Counted from the first letter of the stretch, positions 15,726 to 25,385 are shown. The stretch is 64,000 bases of DNA from Jeotgalicoccus sp. (GCA_003513765.1 DONT01000001.1:316378-380377); one strand, 5' to 3'. The notes: generated by a model from the sequence alone, not told the origin. A program made the numbers and translations.

Positions 15726-17135
15726 TTAATTGACTTCATCGATGAGAATCTGCAGGCCTTTATCTTCAACAGGTGTATCCAGTTTGCTGATTGCTTCATT
15801 CATACTTTCATAATCCTGAACTTTACGGAATTCGAGTATTTTTTCTTTGGCAGCAAGCTCATTTGATGGATCCATCTCATAGCTTTTATCAACGTACTGC
15901 TGCCCTTTCTCCTCGTCGCCTGATTCAATGTACAGCTTGCCGAGGAGATAGTAAGTCATGTCTGTCTGAACTTCTTTATTAATCGAATTGTTTACGACCT
16001 CAAGTGCAGCGTTGTAATTGCCCTCTTCATAATAGTGCAGCGCTTCATCGTCCATCGGATGAATAGAAGTCTGCTGATTCATGCCGAAATGGCTGAACAT
16101 CGTGAATAAGATCAAGACAGCTGCAGCTATAATTGTATATTTAAACTTAATTCTTCTGAAATTAAATATTATACCGAGCAGAACTCCGACAATCAGTCCG
16201 CCGATATGCGCATAATGATTAATGTTCGCTGTGAACATTTGTAAGACTGAAACGACTGCAAACACTGCGATTATTTGGAAAATCAGTTTTGCTTTGATTT
16301 TTCTCGTGATTAATAAATGTATAATAATTAGCCCCAGCAGCCCGTATACAGCCCCGCTAGCTCCGAGAGAGATTCCTTCGGTGATAAAAACCAGTGAAAA
16401 TAGGCTTGCGATGGTGCCTGCTGTAATGTACGTTATGAGCATATGCCACGGAGTGTATATTCCTTCAACAAACTTGCCGAGTATATACAAGGCGAAGATA
16501 TTAAACAGGAAGTGGCTGACTCCAACGTGTAAAAATGTACTGGTGACGAGTCTGTAATATTCACCCGAGGCGACTTCGTAGTGACTGACTGCTAGAAGAT
16601 TCGTTAATTCATAAGTATTAAACAGATGAACAAAGATTAAATTGATTAACAGCACAATCGTATTTAATGTAATGAGCAGTATAGTCATCGGTGTAAATTT
16701 AATCATGTATTTCTCAAATGGATGACGCGACATCAGTCTGCGTTTATAAAATGCATCATCTTTTGGCTTCTTATATTTCATATCAATTTTATAAAAAGGA
16801 TTTGAGATAATCTTTTCGAGATTATTAACCGTCCGGTGATTCACTTTTAATGTTTTTGATTTAAATTTACGGGTGAACTTTTTCTCGGTTAAATGATATA
16901 AATTTATTGTTTTAACAAAGAAGCCTGCAATCTGTGACAGATTATCCTGTGAATTAAAGATATTATCTGTAATTGATTCAAGCTCACTGTCTGACAAATC
17001 AAGGTCCAAAAGACACATCAGTGTTTTCTTTTTGCGGTCTTTCAGCCAGATAATTTCCGTCTCATTTTCATAATGAAGAAAATCATAATTAGTATATTTA
17101 GCAACTTCAAATGCTGCCTGCCATTTATTCTTCAT
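15726..17135 (-). CDS. gluP: rhomboid family intramembrane serine protease with TPR tail
   Basis: The 469-residue protein resembles Bacillus GluP (YqgP). It has a soluble N-terminal domain (1-145), a multi-helix rhomboid core (about 148-355) and a C-terminal TPR-like region (about 370-469). Catalytic residues are visible: S260 in GASGAVYG and H310 in HYAHIGG, with the HFLFN motif (H208, N212) forming the oxyanion part. In B. subtilis the protein acts in membrane protein quality control, including the Mg transporter MgtE; that role here is inference. It overlaps the 5-FCL gene by 11 bases. Confidence 0.92.
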   Translation of the reverse strand: MKNKWQAAFEVAKYTNYDFLHYENETEIIWLKDRKKKTLMCLLDLDLSDSELESITDNIFNSQDNLSQIAGFFVKTINLYHLTEKKFTRKFKSKTLKVNHRTVNNLEKIISNPFYKIDMKYKKPKDDAFYKRRLMSRHPFEKYMIKFTPMTILLITLNTIVLLINLIFVHLFNTYELTNLLAVSHYEVASGEYYRLVTSTFLHVGVSHFLFNIFALYILGKFVEGIYTPWHMLITYITAGTIASLFSLVFITEGISLGASGAVYGLLGLIIIHLLITRKIKAKLIFQIIAVFAVVSVLQMFTANINHYAHIGGLIVGVLLGIIFNFRRIKFKYTIIAAAVLILFTMFSHFGMNQQTSIHPMDDEALHYYEEGNYNAALEVVNNSINKEVQTDMTYYLLGKLYIESGDEEKGQQYVDKSYEMDPSNELAAKEKILEFRKVQDYESMNEAISKLDTPVEDKGLQILIDEVN

Positions 17136-17697
17136 GCTCTCTCACTTCTTTTACGTTGAATATCTCTTTATCGGTAATCAGTGTATTGACGGGCAGATCG
17201 TATTCTTCAACGATAGTCTCCCCGATTTGTTCACTGAAAATTAATGAAGCTGTATCGCCTTTAAACGTCGTTAGGAAGCGATCGTAAAAGCCTCCGCCGT
17301 AGCCTATTCGGTATCCTTCAGGACTGAAGATAAGCCCCGGCACGATTAATAAATCCACATCGTTGTTAATCGGTGCATCCGGACTTGGAATTGGAATTTT
17401 TTTCTCATCGAGCGTGACTTCGTCCCTTGAAGTCAGACGGTGGAAAGTCATCGACTTATCATCGTAATGACATTGCGGTGAAAACACATCTACATTCATT
17501 TCAAGCAGGTCATCGATCAATTTCCACGTATCGTATTCTATTTTCATCGGCAGCACTATACCGACACTCTTATAATTACCCGACTGAATAAAGTCCACTG
17601 CATGTGCTGTAATATTATCTTCAGCACGCAGTTTAGCCTGTCCATCCATCGATTTTAATGTGCTGATCATATTTTGACGCATTTCTTTTTTAGTCAT
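17125..17697 (-). CDS. 5-formyltetrahydrofolate cyclo-ligase
   Basis: The enzyme uses ATP to turn 5-formyl-THF into 5,10-methenyl-THF. The 190-residue protein has the N-terminal basic helix MTKKEMRQ, the LIVPGLIFSPEGYRIGYGGGFYDRFL signature (about 126-151) and the usual size. Its end overlaps gluP, and the pair is also neighbours in staphylococci and bacilli. Confidence 0.93.
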   Translation of the reverse strand: MTKKEMRQNMISTLKSMDGQAKLRAEDNITAHAVDFIQSGNYKSVGIVLPMKIEYDTWKLIDDLLEMNVDVFSPQCHYDDKSMTFHRLTSRDEVTLDEKKIPIPSPDAPINNDVDLLIVPGLIFSPEGYRIGYGGGFYDRFLTTFKGDTASLIFSEQIGETIVEEYDLPVNTLITDKEIFNVKEVREHEE

Positions 17698-17762
17698 ATT
17701 AAAAACCCCTCTATATATTTATTTCACATATTACTTCCTTACAGTTATTCTATATGAATATA

Positions 17763-17790
17763 GAAAAAACCTCCAGAATTACTGGAGGCT
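17763..17790 (-). terminator. terminator after phoU
   Basis: CCTCCAG and CTGGAGG pair around a five-base loop and, on the minus strand, are followed by TTTTTTCTAT. It ends the pst-phoU operon. Confidence 0.85.
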
Positions 17791-17794
17791 TAAA

Positions 17795-18448
17795 CTATTC
17801 GCTCTTATGATTTTCGTACGGATCACCCGTATGAATATAGTAAATATGTTCAGCAATGCTTTTAATGTGGTCACCGATACGTTCCAGGTATTTAGCTGTT
17901 AACTGTATCTGACCGGTTAAAAATGCATCCGATTCTTCAAAAATATCAGAAGTGGTAATCTGGACGAATACTGCATCGATATCCTGATCTCTCAAAATAA
18001 TTTCATCGAGCAGATCCATATCTTCTTCTTTGAAGGCGGTATATACATCTTCAAGCATTAGTGAAGCGAGACGCTCCATCGTTTTAAAACGGAGCAGCGT
18101 GCGTTCATTCGTAATTTTAATACGTTTTCTTACTTCTGCCACATTGCTTATATTATCACCGATACGCTCTAAGTTATCGGCGATTTTAATGCATGAAATA
18201 ATCGTTCTTAAATCAGTTGCGACAGGCGCCTGTGTCGTAATTAAATTAATAGCATGTGCATTAATATCTGCTTCCATTTTATTAATCTCTCTATCTTTGC
18301 GTACGACTTTTCTTGCTTCATCAATATTTTCTGCAACAAGTATTTCAACAGTGCTTGCCAATCTTACGTGGCATTCTTTCCCAAGGTGTATACATTCGCT
18401 GATCAGTGAATTAAGCCCTTCATGGAACTTCTCACGATAAACAGTCAT
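17795..18448 (-). CDS. phoU: phosphate transport system regulator PhoU
   Basis: PhoU links the Pst transporter to PhoR signalling and keeps the Pho regulon off when phosphate is ample. The 217 residues consist of two repeated three-helix bundles, each with the metal-binding pattern seen in the family (DNLERIGDNISN near 92-103 and KYLERIGDHIKSIAEH near 190-205). It is the last gene of pstSCAB-phoU, three bases after pstB. Confidence 0.95.
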   Translation of the reverse strand: MTVYREKFHEGLNSLISECIHLGKECHVRLASTVEILVAENIDEARKVVRKDREINKMEADINAHAINLITTQAPVATDLRTIISCIKIADNLERIGDNISNVAEVRKRIKITNERTLLRFKTMERLASLMLEDVYTAFKEEDMDLLDEIILRDQDIDAVFVQITTSDIFEESDAFLTGQIQLTAKYLERIGDHIKSIAEHIYYIHTGDPYENHKSE

Positions 18449-18451
18449 ATT

Positions 18452-19285
18452 TTAACCGAATCTGCCGGATACGTAATCTTCTGTACGTTTGTCAGAAGGG
18501 TTTTCGAAAATCACATTTGTATCGTCTGATTCAACGACATAGCCTTGGTAGAAGAAAGATGTTCTGTCAGACACACGTGCAGCCTGCTGCATATTGTGAG
18601 TCACGATAATGATACTGTAATCCTTTTTAAGTTCCTGCATTAAATCTTCAATTTTAGTCGTTGAAATCGGGTCAAGTGCACTTGTCGGCTCATCCATTAA
18701 AATAACTTCAGGTTCAACAGCTAAAGCACGAGCGATACAGATACGCTGCTGCTGTCCGCCTGACAGGCCGTAAGCATTGTCGTTAAGACGATCTTTAACT
18801 TCGTCCCAGATTGACGCACTGCGCAGTGATTTTTCTACAATCTGGTCAAGCACTGCTTTCTTTTTAATACCGTGAACACGCGGGCCGTAAGCGACGTTAT
18901 CATAAATTGATTTCGGGAACGGATTCGGCTTCTGGAAAACCATACCGACACGTGTTCTTAACTCTTCAACTGACATGCCGCTTTTGAAAATATCATCTCC
19001 ACGGAACTGGATATCGCCTTCTGTACGAACAATCGGCACTAATTCCGTCATACGGTTTAAGGATTTAACAAAAGTTGACTTACCGCAGCCTGATGGTCCG
19101 ATAATCGCATTGATGTCGTTTTCGTGGAAAGTTAAGTTTATGTCCTGGAGTGCATGGTTGTCCCCGTACCACAGATTAAAGTTTTTAGACTGAAAAACAA
19201 TTTCTTTTTCTTCCTGGATAATCTGTGATTTCTCTACGCTTTGTTCCTGTGCATTGTGTGTAACTGCAGTTTTTAGTTCTACCAT
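18452..19285 (-). CDS. pstB: phosphate ABC transporter ATP-binding protein
   Basis: This is the ATPase of the high-affinity phosphate importer. The 277 residues have an extra N-terminal tail of about 30 residues, then the ABC domain. Walker A GPSGCGKST is at 63-71, the signature LSGGQQQR near 174 and Walker B VILMDEPTSALDP near 195. It pairs with PstA and PstC in the membrane. Confidence 0.97.
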   Translation of the reverse strand: MVELKTAVTHNAQEQSVEKSQIIQEEKEIVFQSKNFNLWYGDNHALQDINLTFHENDINAIIGPSGCGKSTFVKSLNRMTELVPIVRTEGDIQFRGDDIFKSGMSVEELRTRVGMVFQKPNPFPKSIYDNVAYGPRVHGIKKKAVLDQIVEKSLRSASIWDEVKDRLNDNAYGLSGGQQQRICIARALAVEPEVILMDEPTSALDPISTTKIEDLMQELKKDYSIIIVTHNMQQAARVSDRTSFFYQGYVVESDDTNVIFENPSDKRTEDYVSGRFG

Positions 19286-19307
19286 TTATAAAACTCCTCT
19301 TTAAAAA

Positions 19308-20186
19308 TTAATATCTATTCGAAAACTTATTGCGGATAAAGATTGCGACTGAGTTCATCAAGAGCAGTATGACGAGCAGGACTATAATACCTGCGGCTGC
19401 GATGTACTGGAATTCTTCATTCGGCATTTTAACCCAGCTGTAAATCTGCATCGGCATTGCCTGGAATGAATCAAATACGCTGCTTGGAGTAACCAGCAGT
19501 GTCGTTGGAACTCCGATAACTACAAGCGGTGCTGTCTCACCAATCGCACGTGATATTGCTAAGATGATCCCTGTGATAATACCGGGAATTGCTGCTGGTA
19601 AAATAATTCTTGATACCGTCTGCCATTTAGTGGCACCCATACCGATCGATGCTTCACGAACTGAAGCAGGCACTGCGCGGATTGCTTCCTGTGATGCCAC
19701 CACAATAACCGGCAGTATCATCAGTGCGAGTGTAAGCCCTGCAGCGAGTACCGAGTTGCCGAGTGCTAATGCCCGGACGAACATTGCGAGCCCTAAGAGA
19801 CCGAACACGACTGAAGGGACCCCTGCAAGGTTTGAAATATTTATTTTAATGAATTCTGTAAATTTATTTTTAGGTGCATATTCTTCTAAATATAATGCTG
19901 TTCCGACTGAGAGTACAATTGCAACCGGTGTGGTTACAAGCATCAGCCAGAGTGAGCCGACAATTGCGCCAAAGAATCCGGCACTCTCTGCTCTGCTCGA
20001 GTTAAAGTTAGTCAGGAAGTCGAGATTTAAACGGCTCCAGCCGTCCATCAGCGTATCAGCTATCAGCAAAATTAATACTGCCAGGCCGAACATCGTGCAG
20101 AGGAAGAACAACCATTTAAATATTTGGTTTTTCGATTGTCTGCCGGTACGTTTCTTGGCAATGATATCTTTGTCTACCAAAGTCAT
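19308..20186 (-). CDS. pstA: phosphate ABC transporter permease PstA
   Basis: The 292-residue membrane protein has six hydrophobic helices and the permease EAA-like loop with PASVREASIGMGATKWQT followed by AIPGIITG, where it contacts PstB. It lies between pstC (2 bases apart) and pstB. Confidence 0.96.
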   Translation of the reverse strand: MTLVDKDIIAKKRTGRQSKNQIFKWLFFLCTMFGLAVLILLIADTLMDGWSRLNLDFLTNFNSSRAESAGFFGAIVGSLWLMLVTTPVAIVLSVGTALYLEEYAPKNKFTEFIKINISNLAGVPSVVFGLLGLAMFVRALALGNSVLAAGLTLALMILPVIVVASQEAIRAVPASVREASIGMGATKWQTVSRIILPAAIPGIITGIILAISRAIGETAPLVVIGVPTTLLVTPSSVFDSFQAMPMQIYSWVKMPNEEFQYIAAAGIIVLLVILLLMNSVAIFIRNKFSNRY

Positions 20187-20188
20187 GA

Positions 20189-21115
20189 TTAATACTCCTC
20201 CTTAAATCTCTTAGTGAACCATGAAGCAATAACGTTCATTAATAATGTCATAATGAACAGCATCATACCGACGGCAAACAGACTGTAGTATAAATCAGTG
20301 CCGAATGCAGCGTCACCAGAAGTAATCTGAACGATAAACCCTGTCATTGTCTGCAGAGGTTCTGTTAGATCGAAACTTGCGTTTGGCATTGAACCTGCTG
20401 CAATGGATACGATCATTGTCTCACCAATTGCACGTGAAATTGCAAGTACAAATGAAGCAACTATTCCGGAAAATGCTGCCGGGATAACGACTTTCACTGC
20501 TGTTTCAAAACGCGTTGCACCCATACCGAGCGAACCTTCACGCATTGCAGCTGGAACAGAGCTCATTGCATCTTCACTTAAGCTCGCAATCATCGGGATA
20601 ATCATAATCCCTACTACAATGCCGGCAGAAACCGCATTGTATAAACCAAAACCGCTATATATACCCTGGAGGATCGGGTTAACAAAATTAATTGCGAAAA
20701 ATCCGTAAACTACTGTAGGAATACCTGCAAGCACTTCTAATATAGGTTTAATAATACGTCTGACTCTGTCAGATGCGTATTCACTTAAATAAATTGCAGC
20801 GCCGAGCCCGATTGGCACAGCGAAAACAACTGCGATTACTACAATTTTAAGCGTCCCCATAATAAGTGCCCATATTCCCCACTCGCCGTCGCCAACGTAT
20901 GGCTGCCATGTTGCTGAAGTCAGGAATTCAGTAATAGGCACACGCGAGAAAAACTCGAATGACTCAGACAGTAACGTGACCAGAATACCGATAGTTGCGA
21001 GAATAGATACTGAAGTAATTAAGAGTAAAATGACTGGAATCATTCTCTCGAAAATATTGGATTTGTTTCTGGTGTTATTAATAATTTCTTCTCTGATATT
21101 TTTATTGCTCATCAT
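20189..21115 (-). CDS. pstC: phosphate ABC transporter permease PstC
   Basis: The 308-residue membrane protein has a cytoplasmic N-terminus, about six helices and the coupling loop PAAMREGSLGMGATRFET. It is homologous to PstA and forms the channel with it. It follows pstS after a hairpin that could reduce downstream expression. Confidence 0.96.
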   Translation of the reverse strand: MMSNKNIREEIINNTRNKSNIFERMIPVILLLITSVSILATIGILVTLLSESFEFFSRVPITEFLTSATWQPYVGDGEWGIWALIMGTLKIVVIAVVFAVPIGLGAAIYLSEYASDRVRRIIKPILEVLAGIPTVVYGFFAINFVNPILQGIYSGFGLYNAVSAGIVVGIMIIPMIASLSEDAMSSVPAAMREGSLGMGATRFETAVKVVIPAAFSGIVASFVLAISRAIGETMIVSIAAGSMPNASFDLTEPLQTMTGFIVQITSGDAAFGTDLYYSLFAVGMMLFIMTLLMNVIASWFTKRFKEEY

Positions 21116-21136
21116 AAGCCTCTCTTTACTTTAAAA

Positions 21137-21164
21137 ATGGACGGGATAAATGCATCCCCGTCCA
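21137..21164 (-). terminator. hairpin between pstS and pstC (partial terminator)
   Basis: ATGGACGGG and CCCGTCCAT form a nine-base stem followed on the minus strand by TTTTTAAA. Because pstC lies downstream in the same operon, it probably attenuates and lets pstS accumulate over the membrane subunits; this is inference from position. Confidence 0.7.
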
Positions 21165-21186
21165 TCTGTTATAAGTTTTTTAATTC

Positions 21187-22212
21187 TTACTGTTCTAAGT
21201 TAGGAAGTTTAGAAAGTTCTTCTTCAAGAGCGCCGTCTTCAAGAGGTACATATCCAACTTCTTCCGCAGCAGATTGTGAATTCTGAAGCGTGTATTCCAT
21301 AAATGTATGGAACGTTTCATTTTCTTCTAATGCAGCATTGCTCGCATAAACATAAAGTGGACGTGACAATGGATAAGAGAAGTCCATTACATTATCAAAT
21401 GTCGGTTCAACAGCTTCTTCGCTGTCAGGACCTGTGATTGAAACTGCTTTTAATGAATCCTGGTTTTCCTGGTAGAAACTGTATCCGAAGAATCCTATTG
21501 CATTCTCATCACCTACTACAGATGAAACAACCTGATTAGTATCCTGGATTAGCTGACCCTGGACACCTTCTTCGTCCATTACTTCTTCATTGAAGAAGTC
21601 GTGTGTACCATGTGACTGGTCCGGACCATATGCTGTAATTGGTTGTTCAGGGAAGTCTTCGCGAACATCTGACCAGTTCTCAGCTTCGCCTGAGTAGATC
21701 ATTTTCAGTTCGTCGAATGTTAAATCTTCTACGAAGTCGTTAGCCGGGTTAACTGCAACAGTCAATCCGTCAGTAGCTACTAAGAATTCTGTCCATTCAA
21801 CTCCACCGTCTTCAAGAGCATCAATTTCTTCCTGCTCAATACCGCGTGATGCGTTAGCAAATTGTGCTGTACCGTCGATTAAGGCACTGAAACCTGATCC
21901 CGTTCCGTTACCGCCAAGCTCAACTGCTACTCCGTGGTCAGCATTAAAGTCTTCGACTAAAAGATTAAGTATAGGGAATACTGTTGAAGAACCTTCACCA
22001 GCGATTTGTTCGTCATCTTCGTTTACATTGCCTGTAACTTCAGCAGATGATCCGCCTTCTGAACTTTCTTCTTCAGTGCTTTCTTCTTCAGTGCTTTCTT
22101 CAGTTGAAGCTTCTTCGCTGCCTGTATCTTCTTCTGATCCTGAACCAGAACAAGCCGCCAGAATGAACATTAAGCTCATTAGTAGCGCAGCAAGAAATAA
22201 ATTCTTCTTCAT
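21187..22212 (-). CDS. pstS: phosphate-binding lipoprotein
   Basis: PstS captures phosphate outside the cell and hands it to PstAC. The 341 residues start with a signal peptide and the lipobox LAAC (C21), then an acidic linker of about 45 residues built from repeats such as STEEES, then the binding domain with GEGSSTVFPI and TANASRG-like phosphate-binding segments (GSGSGFSAL type, DQSHGTHDFF). The linker is unusually acidic. The gene heads pstSCAB-phoU and has a PhoP box upstream. Confidence 0.95.
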   Translation of the reverse strand: MKKNLFLAALLMSLMFILAACSGSGSEEDTGSEEASTEESTEEESTEEESSEGGSSAEVTGNVNEDDEQIAGEGSSTVFPILNLLVEDFNADHGVAVELGGNGTGSGFSALIDGTAQFANASRGIEQEEIDALEDGGVEWTEFLVATDGLTVAVNPANDFVEDLTFDELKMIYSGEAENWSDVREDFPEQPITAYGPDQSHGTHDFFNEEVMDEEGVQGQLIQDTNQVVSSVVGDENAIGFFGYSFYQENQDSLKAVSITGPDSEEAVEPTFDNVMDFSYPLSRPLYVYASNAALEENETFHTFMEYTLQNSQSAAEEVGYVPLEDGALEEELSKLPNLEQ

Positions 22213-22275
22213 AGCTAAAATTCCTCCAATTAGTTATCTAGTAATTTATCTTACATTCTTATTCTAGACTGCTAT

Positions 22276-22314
22276 TGTAAATGTAAAATTAATGAATTGT
22301 TAAGGTTATGTAAA
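22276..22314 (-). promoter_or_regulatory. PhoP-binding box upstream of pstS
   Basis: On the minus strand the hexamers TTTACA, TTAACA, TTAATT and TTTACA start exactly 11 bases apart, with an extra TTTACA directly before the last. This is the PhoP box pattern (TT[ACT]ACA direct repeats at 11-bp spacing) and implies activation of the pst operon by PhoPR under phosphate limitation. Confidence 0.8.
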
Positions 22315-22327
22315 GATGCAAAAAAAA

Positions 22328-22352
22328 GACCTTAATCCGTAGATTAAGGTCT
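22328..22352 (-). terminator. terminator after the PBP gene
   Basis: AGACCTTAATC and GATTAAGGTCT form an 11-bp stem with a four-base loop; on the minus strand a run of eight T follows. It ends the penicillin-binding protein transcript and also separates it from the pst promoter. Confidence 0.88.
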
Positions 22353-22357
22353 AAAAT

Positions 22358-24541
22358 TTAATAGCTGCCAAACTCGAGCTGAGTATAAAAGTCATCTGCA
22401 TCATAGTTGTACAGAGGTTCCGCTTCCTGGCCGTAGTATATTTCATAATATTTCTCTATAACATCCTGTCCCATGAATTGCGCCGGGAAGAACGGCACAG
22501 TACTCGGCATGGTTGGAAAGATAATTGAAAATGCCATATCGGGATTATCATAAGGTGCATAGCCTAGGTAAGTCTGGTTTAACACAGGGTCACCGTCTCT
22601 GAAACTCTCGGCAGTCCCAGTCTTACCTGCTGCTTTAGGTTCCAGATCATGATAAGCATCCCAGCCTGTACCGTACATATCTCTCGCTTCATCATGAGTA
22701 TTGAAAACATCATAGAAGCCTTTTTGTATTTGTGTCATTTCGCTTTCACTAATCGGAATCGTATTCAAAACATTCGTGCCGTATGAATTTAAGACCGGCC
22801 CTTTTTCATTAGCGTTACTGCCGCGAATCTCTTTAGCCAAATGCTGCTGAACGCGTTTTCCGTCAGCTGCAAATGTCGACATATACTGCGACAGCTGCAG
22901 TGCTGAATACGTATCGTACTGTCCGATGCTTAAGTACAGATAGTTCATCGGGTTCGTCAGCTGAGGTGACAAACCCCGCGCTTCATTTGGCAGATCAATT
23001 CCTGTCGACACACCCAGACCGAACTGATTCAAACCGTTACGCAGCGCGTAACCTGCTGCTGTCACATCCGTCGGCAGCGGCATATTTGGACTGTACTCTA
23101 CACCCATTATAGCGAGTGCAATTTTAAACATATACGTGTTGGACGAAACCATCAGCGCTCTCTGATCGTCTACCGGCACCTGGTCATTACGGTTAAAGAA
23201 TGAACTTACCGTATCTGTGCCGGAAAATGTCATCGGCTCATCGATAAGCGTTTCCCCGACATCGAGAATATCTTCCTGATAGCCTGTCGCAACAGTTGCT
23301 CCCTTAACGGATGAACCAGGTACGTAAGTTGCTGTCAGTGTGCCGTAATCATAATCGACGATATCACCGTCTTCATTAATATGCTTGCCGACCATTGCGA
23401 GTATATCTCCATTGTTCGGGTCCTGCACGACAAGCTGCACGGTATCGATATACTCTGGAATAATCGTATAATCAATATCACCGTTCGCTTCATCCATCTC
23501 CACTATTTCTTCAGCCATACTCCTGATGCCTGTTAAATGGTGCTCGGCAATCTTTTCAAGTTCAAGCTGCAGTTCGATATCTATAGTGAGATATAAATCG
23601 TCTCCGGCTTTTCCTTCTTTAATCGTCTCCTCGCCGGTCACTCTGCCGGACTTATCAGTCGTATATTTAACCTGAGGTTTCTCACCGCGGAGAACGTCTT
23701 CATACTGGAATTCTAAGTAAGACTTCCCTACTCTGTCGTTACGTGAATACCCGAGTGCCTGGTAGTATTCAACAAGTTCACGAGGCAGTCCTTCATCATT
23801 TGTCGACACTTCGCCGAAAACTGTGCGGAGTGCCGCACCATAAGGATACTCACGCTGCCAGTCAAGACCGGTTGAAATCCCTGCCAGCTGTTGTAGATCT
23901 TCATTAACTTTTGCAAACTCTTCATCGGTAACATCTTCGCTCTTCACGATGACCGGATTAAGTTCACTCGCTGAAACCATTTCAACATAAACAGCGATAA
24001 TATTTAAATCTTCTTCATTTAATACTGAATCTGCAAATTCTTCATCAATAATATTATAAGCATCTTCATTAAAATCATTCTGGGAAATTCCTCCGTTTTC
24101 AAGCAAAGTAACCTGTTCAGGCATAATTGCTAATAACTCTCCCGGATAGTTATTAATAATATAATCCTGCTTATCACGTAGCGACAAACGTTCAGTATCC
24201 ATAGCTATGTATGTACTGAGAGTATTGGCCACATCCATTATTTCGAAGTTAGACATATTTCTGTGTCTGGTGAAATAAATCGCTTTCTCAGCAGTATTGC
24301 CCACAAGAAGATTGCCGTTGCGGTCGTAAATTTCACCCCGCGGCACACTTTGATTGATTTCAACATACTGTGCATTTTCAACCTGTTCCTGATATGTATC
24401 ACCGAGAACAATCTGCAGGTAGCCGAGACGTATAATAAGAATTAAGAAAAGAATAAAAATTATCAGCATAATTATATTTATACGTGATTTAAGCACCTGT
24501 TTGTTTATAGCATCCAAACTTTTAATTTTTGCTCGTTTCAA
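22358..24541 (-). CDS. class B penicillin-binding protein (transpeptidase)
   Basis: The 727-residue protein crosslinks peptidoglycan. A single membrane helix (about 22-45) is followed by the dimerisation/pedestal domain (PRGEIYDRNGNLL near 67-79) and the transpeptidase domain. The three active-site motifs are S410-S-V-K413, S466-S-N468 and K640-T-G642. Position next to sodA matches staphylococcal PBP3, so it is the probable orthologue, and the exact subclass is not certain. There are no signs of truncation. A terminator follows. Confidence 0.93.
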   Translation of the reverse strand: MKRAKIKSLDAINKQVLKSRINIIMLIIFILFLILIIRLGYLQIVLGDTYQEQVENAQYVEINQSVPRGEIYDRNGNLLVGNTAEKAIYFTRHRNMSNFEIMDVANTLSTYIAMDTERLSLRDKQDYIINNYPGELLAIMPEQVTLLENGGISQNDFNEDAYNIIDEEFADSVLNEEDLNIIAVYVEMVSASELNPVIVKSEDVTDEEFAKVNEDLQQLAGISTGLDWQREYPYGAALRTVFGEVSTNDEGLPRELVEYYQALGYSRNDRVGKSYLEFQYEDVLRGEKPQVKYTTDKSGRVTGEETIKEGKAGDDLYLTIDIELQLELEKIAEHHLTGIRSMAEEIVEMDEANGDIDYTIIPEYIDTVQLVVQDPNNGDILAMVGKHINEDGDIVDYDYGTLTATYVPGSSVKGATVATGYQEDILDVGETLIDEPMTFSGTDTVSSFFNRNDQVPVDDQRALMVSSNTYMFKIALAIMGVEYSPNMPLPTDVTAAGYALRNGLNQFGLGVSTGIDLPNEARGLSPQLTNPMNYLYLSIGQYDTYSALQLSQYMSTFAADGKRVQQHLAKEIRGSNANEKGPVLNSYGTNVLNTIPISESEMTQIQKGFYDVFNTHDEARDMYGTGWDAYHDLEPKAAGKTGTAESFRDGDPVLNQTYLGYAPYDNPDMAFSIIFPTMPSTVPFFPAQFMGQDVIEKYYEIYYGQEAEPLYNYDADDFYTQLEFGSY

Positions 24542-24608
24542 ACTGCATCAAACCCTTTTATAAAGTCCACATCATTTTAACATATTTTAACGCGGGTATA
24601 CTAAAATA

Positions 24609-24640
24609 AAAAAAGACGAGGATAAAATCCCCGTCTTTTT
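24609..24640 (-). terminator. terminator after sodA
   Basis: AAAAGACGAGGAT and ATCCCCGTCTTTT pair with one G-T wobble; A and T runs flank the stem. It lies directly after sodA. Confidence 0.85.
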
Positions 24641-24649
24641 AATGCTGTA

Positions 24650-25252
24650 TTATTTAGCAGCCTGATATAATTCGCTAACTTTGTCCCAATCTACTACGTT
24701 CCAAATTGCGCCTAAATACTCAGGACGTTTGTTTTGGTATTTAAGGTAGTAAGCATGTTCCCAAACGTCAACACCGAATACTGGAGTTTTACCTTCAGAT
24801 ACAGGGTTGTCCTGGTTAGGTGTGCTTGTAATTTCTAAAGCACCGTTGTTAACGACTAGCCAAGCCCAGCCTGAACCAAAACGGCCAGCGCCTGCTGCTT
24901 CAAATTCTTCTTTAAATTTATCAACTGAACCGAAAGCTGATTCAATTGCTTCTTTTAATTCACCTGATAATTCTTTTTTCTCTGGAGAAAGTAATTCCCA
25001 GAAGAATGTGTGGTTAAGATGTCCCCCACCGTTATTACGTACCGCAGTCTTGATGTTTTCTGGTACAGCGTCTAAGTTTTTAACAATTTCTTCGATCGAT
25101 TTAGACTCGAGATCTGTACCTTTAACTGCGTCGTTTAATTTTGTTACATAAGTGTTATGGTGCTTAGAGTGGTGAATCTCCATCGTTTCTTTGTCGATAT
25201 GAGGTTCTAAAGCATCATAAGCGTATGGTAATTTTGGTAATTCAAAAGCCAT
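24650..25252 (-). CDS. sodA: superoxide dismutase (Mn/Fe family)
   Basis: The enzyme converts superoxide to hydrogen peroxide and oxygen in the cytoplasm. The 200 residues carry the four metal ligands H27, H81, D162 and H166 (the last two in DVWEHAYY). The second-sphere GGGHLNH motif is present; whether the metal is Mn or Fe cannot be read with certainty. It is transcribed alone from the promoter at 25289-25317. Confidence 0.96.
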   Translation of the reverse strand: MAFELPKLPYAYDALEPHIDKETMEIHHSKHHNTYVTKLNDAVKGTDLESKSIEEIVKNLDAVPENIKTAVRNNGGGHLNHTFFWELLSPEKKELSGELKEAIESAFGSVDKFKEEFEAAGAGRFGSGWAWLVVNNGALEITSTPNQDNPVSEGKTPVFGVDVWEHAYYLKYQNKRPEYLGAIWNVVDWDKVSELYQAAK

Positions 25253-25288
25253 AATTAAAAATCTCCCTTCAAAATTGTTTACATCCTA

Positions 25289-25317
25289 AATATAGCAATT
25301 TGATGTTAAAATAACAA
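25289..25317 (-). promoter_or_regulatory. sodA promoter
   Basis: On the minus strand TTGTTA and TATATT are separated by 17 bases, 37 or so bases before the sodA start. No PerR or Fur box is evident. Confidence 0.6.
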
Positions 25318-25385
25318 TTAGATTGCTTAAGGTTTATTTAAATAAGACTAAGGTCTTATTATTATACATATTTAAGGATGATAGA

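Noticed and set aside
19564..20205. Plus-strand frame of 213 codons opposite pstA
   Set aside because: Antisense shadow of a conserved membrane protein; composition rich in Ser, Thr, Ala and Ile, no recognisable domain.
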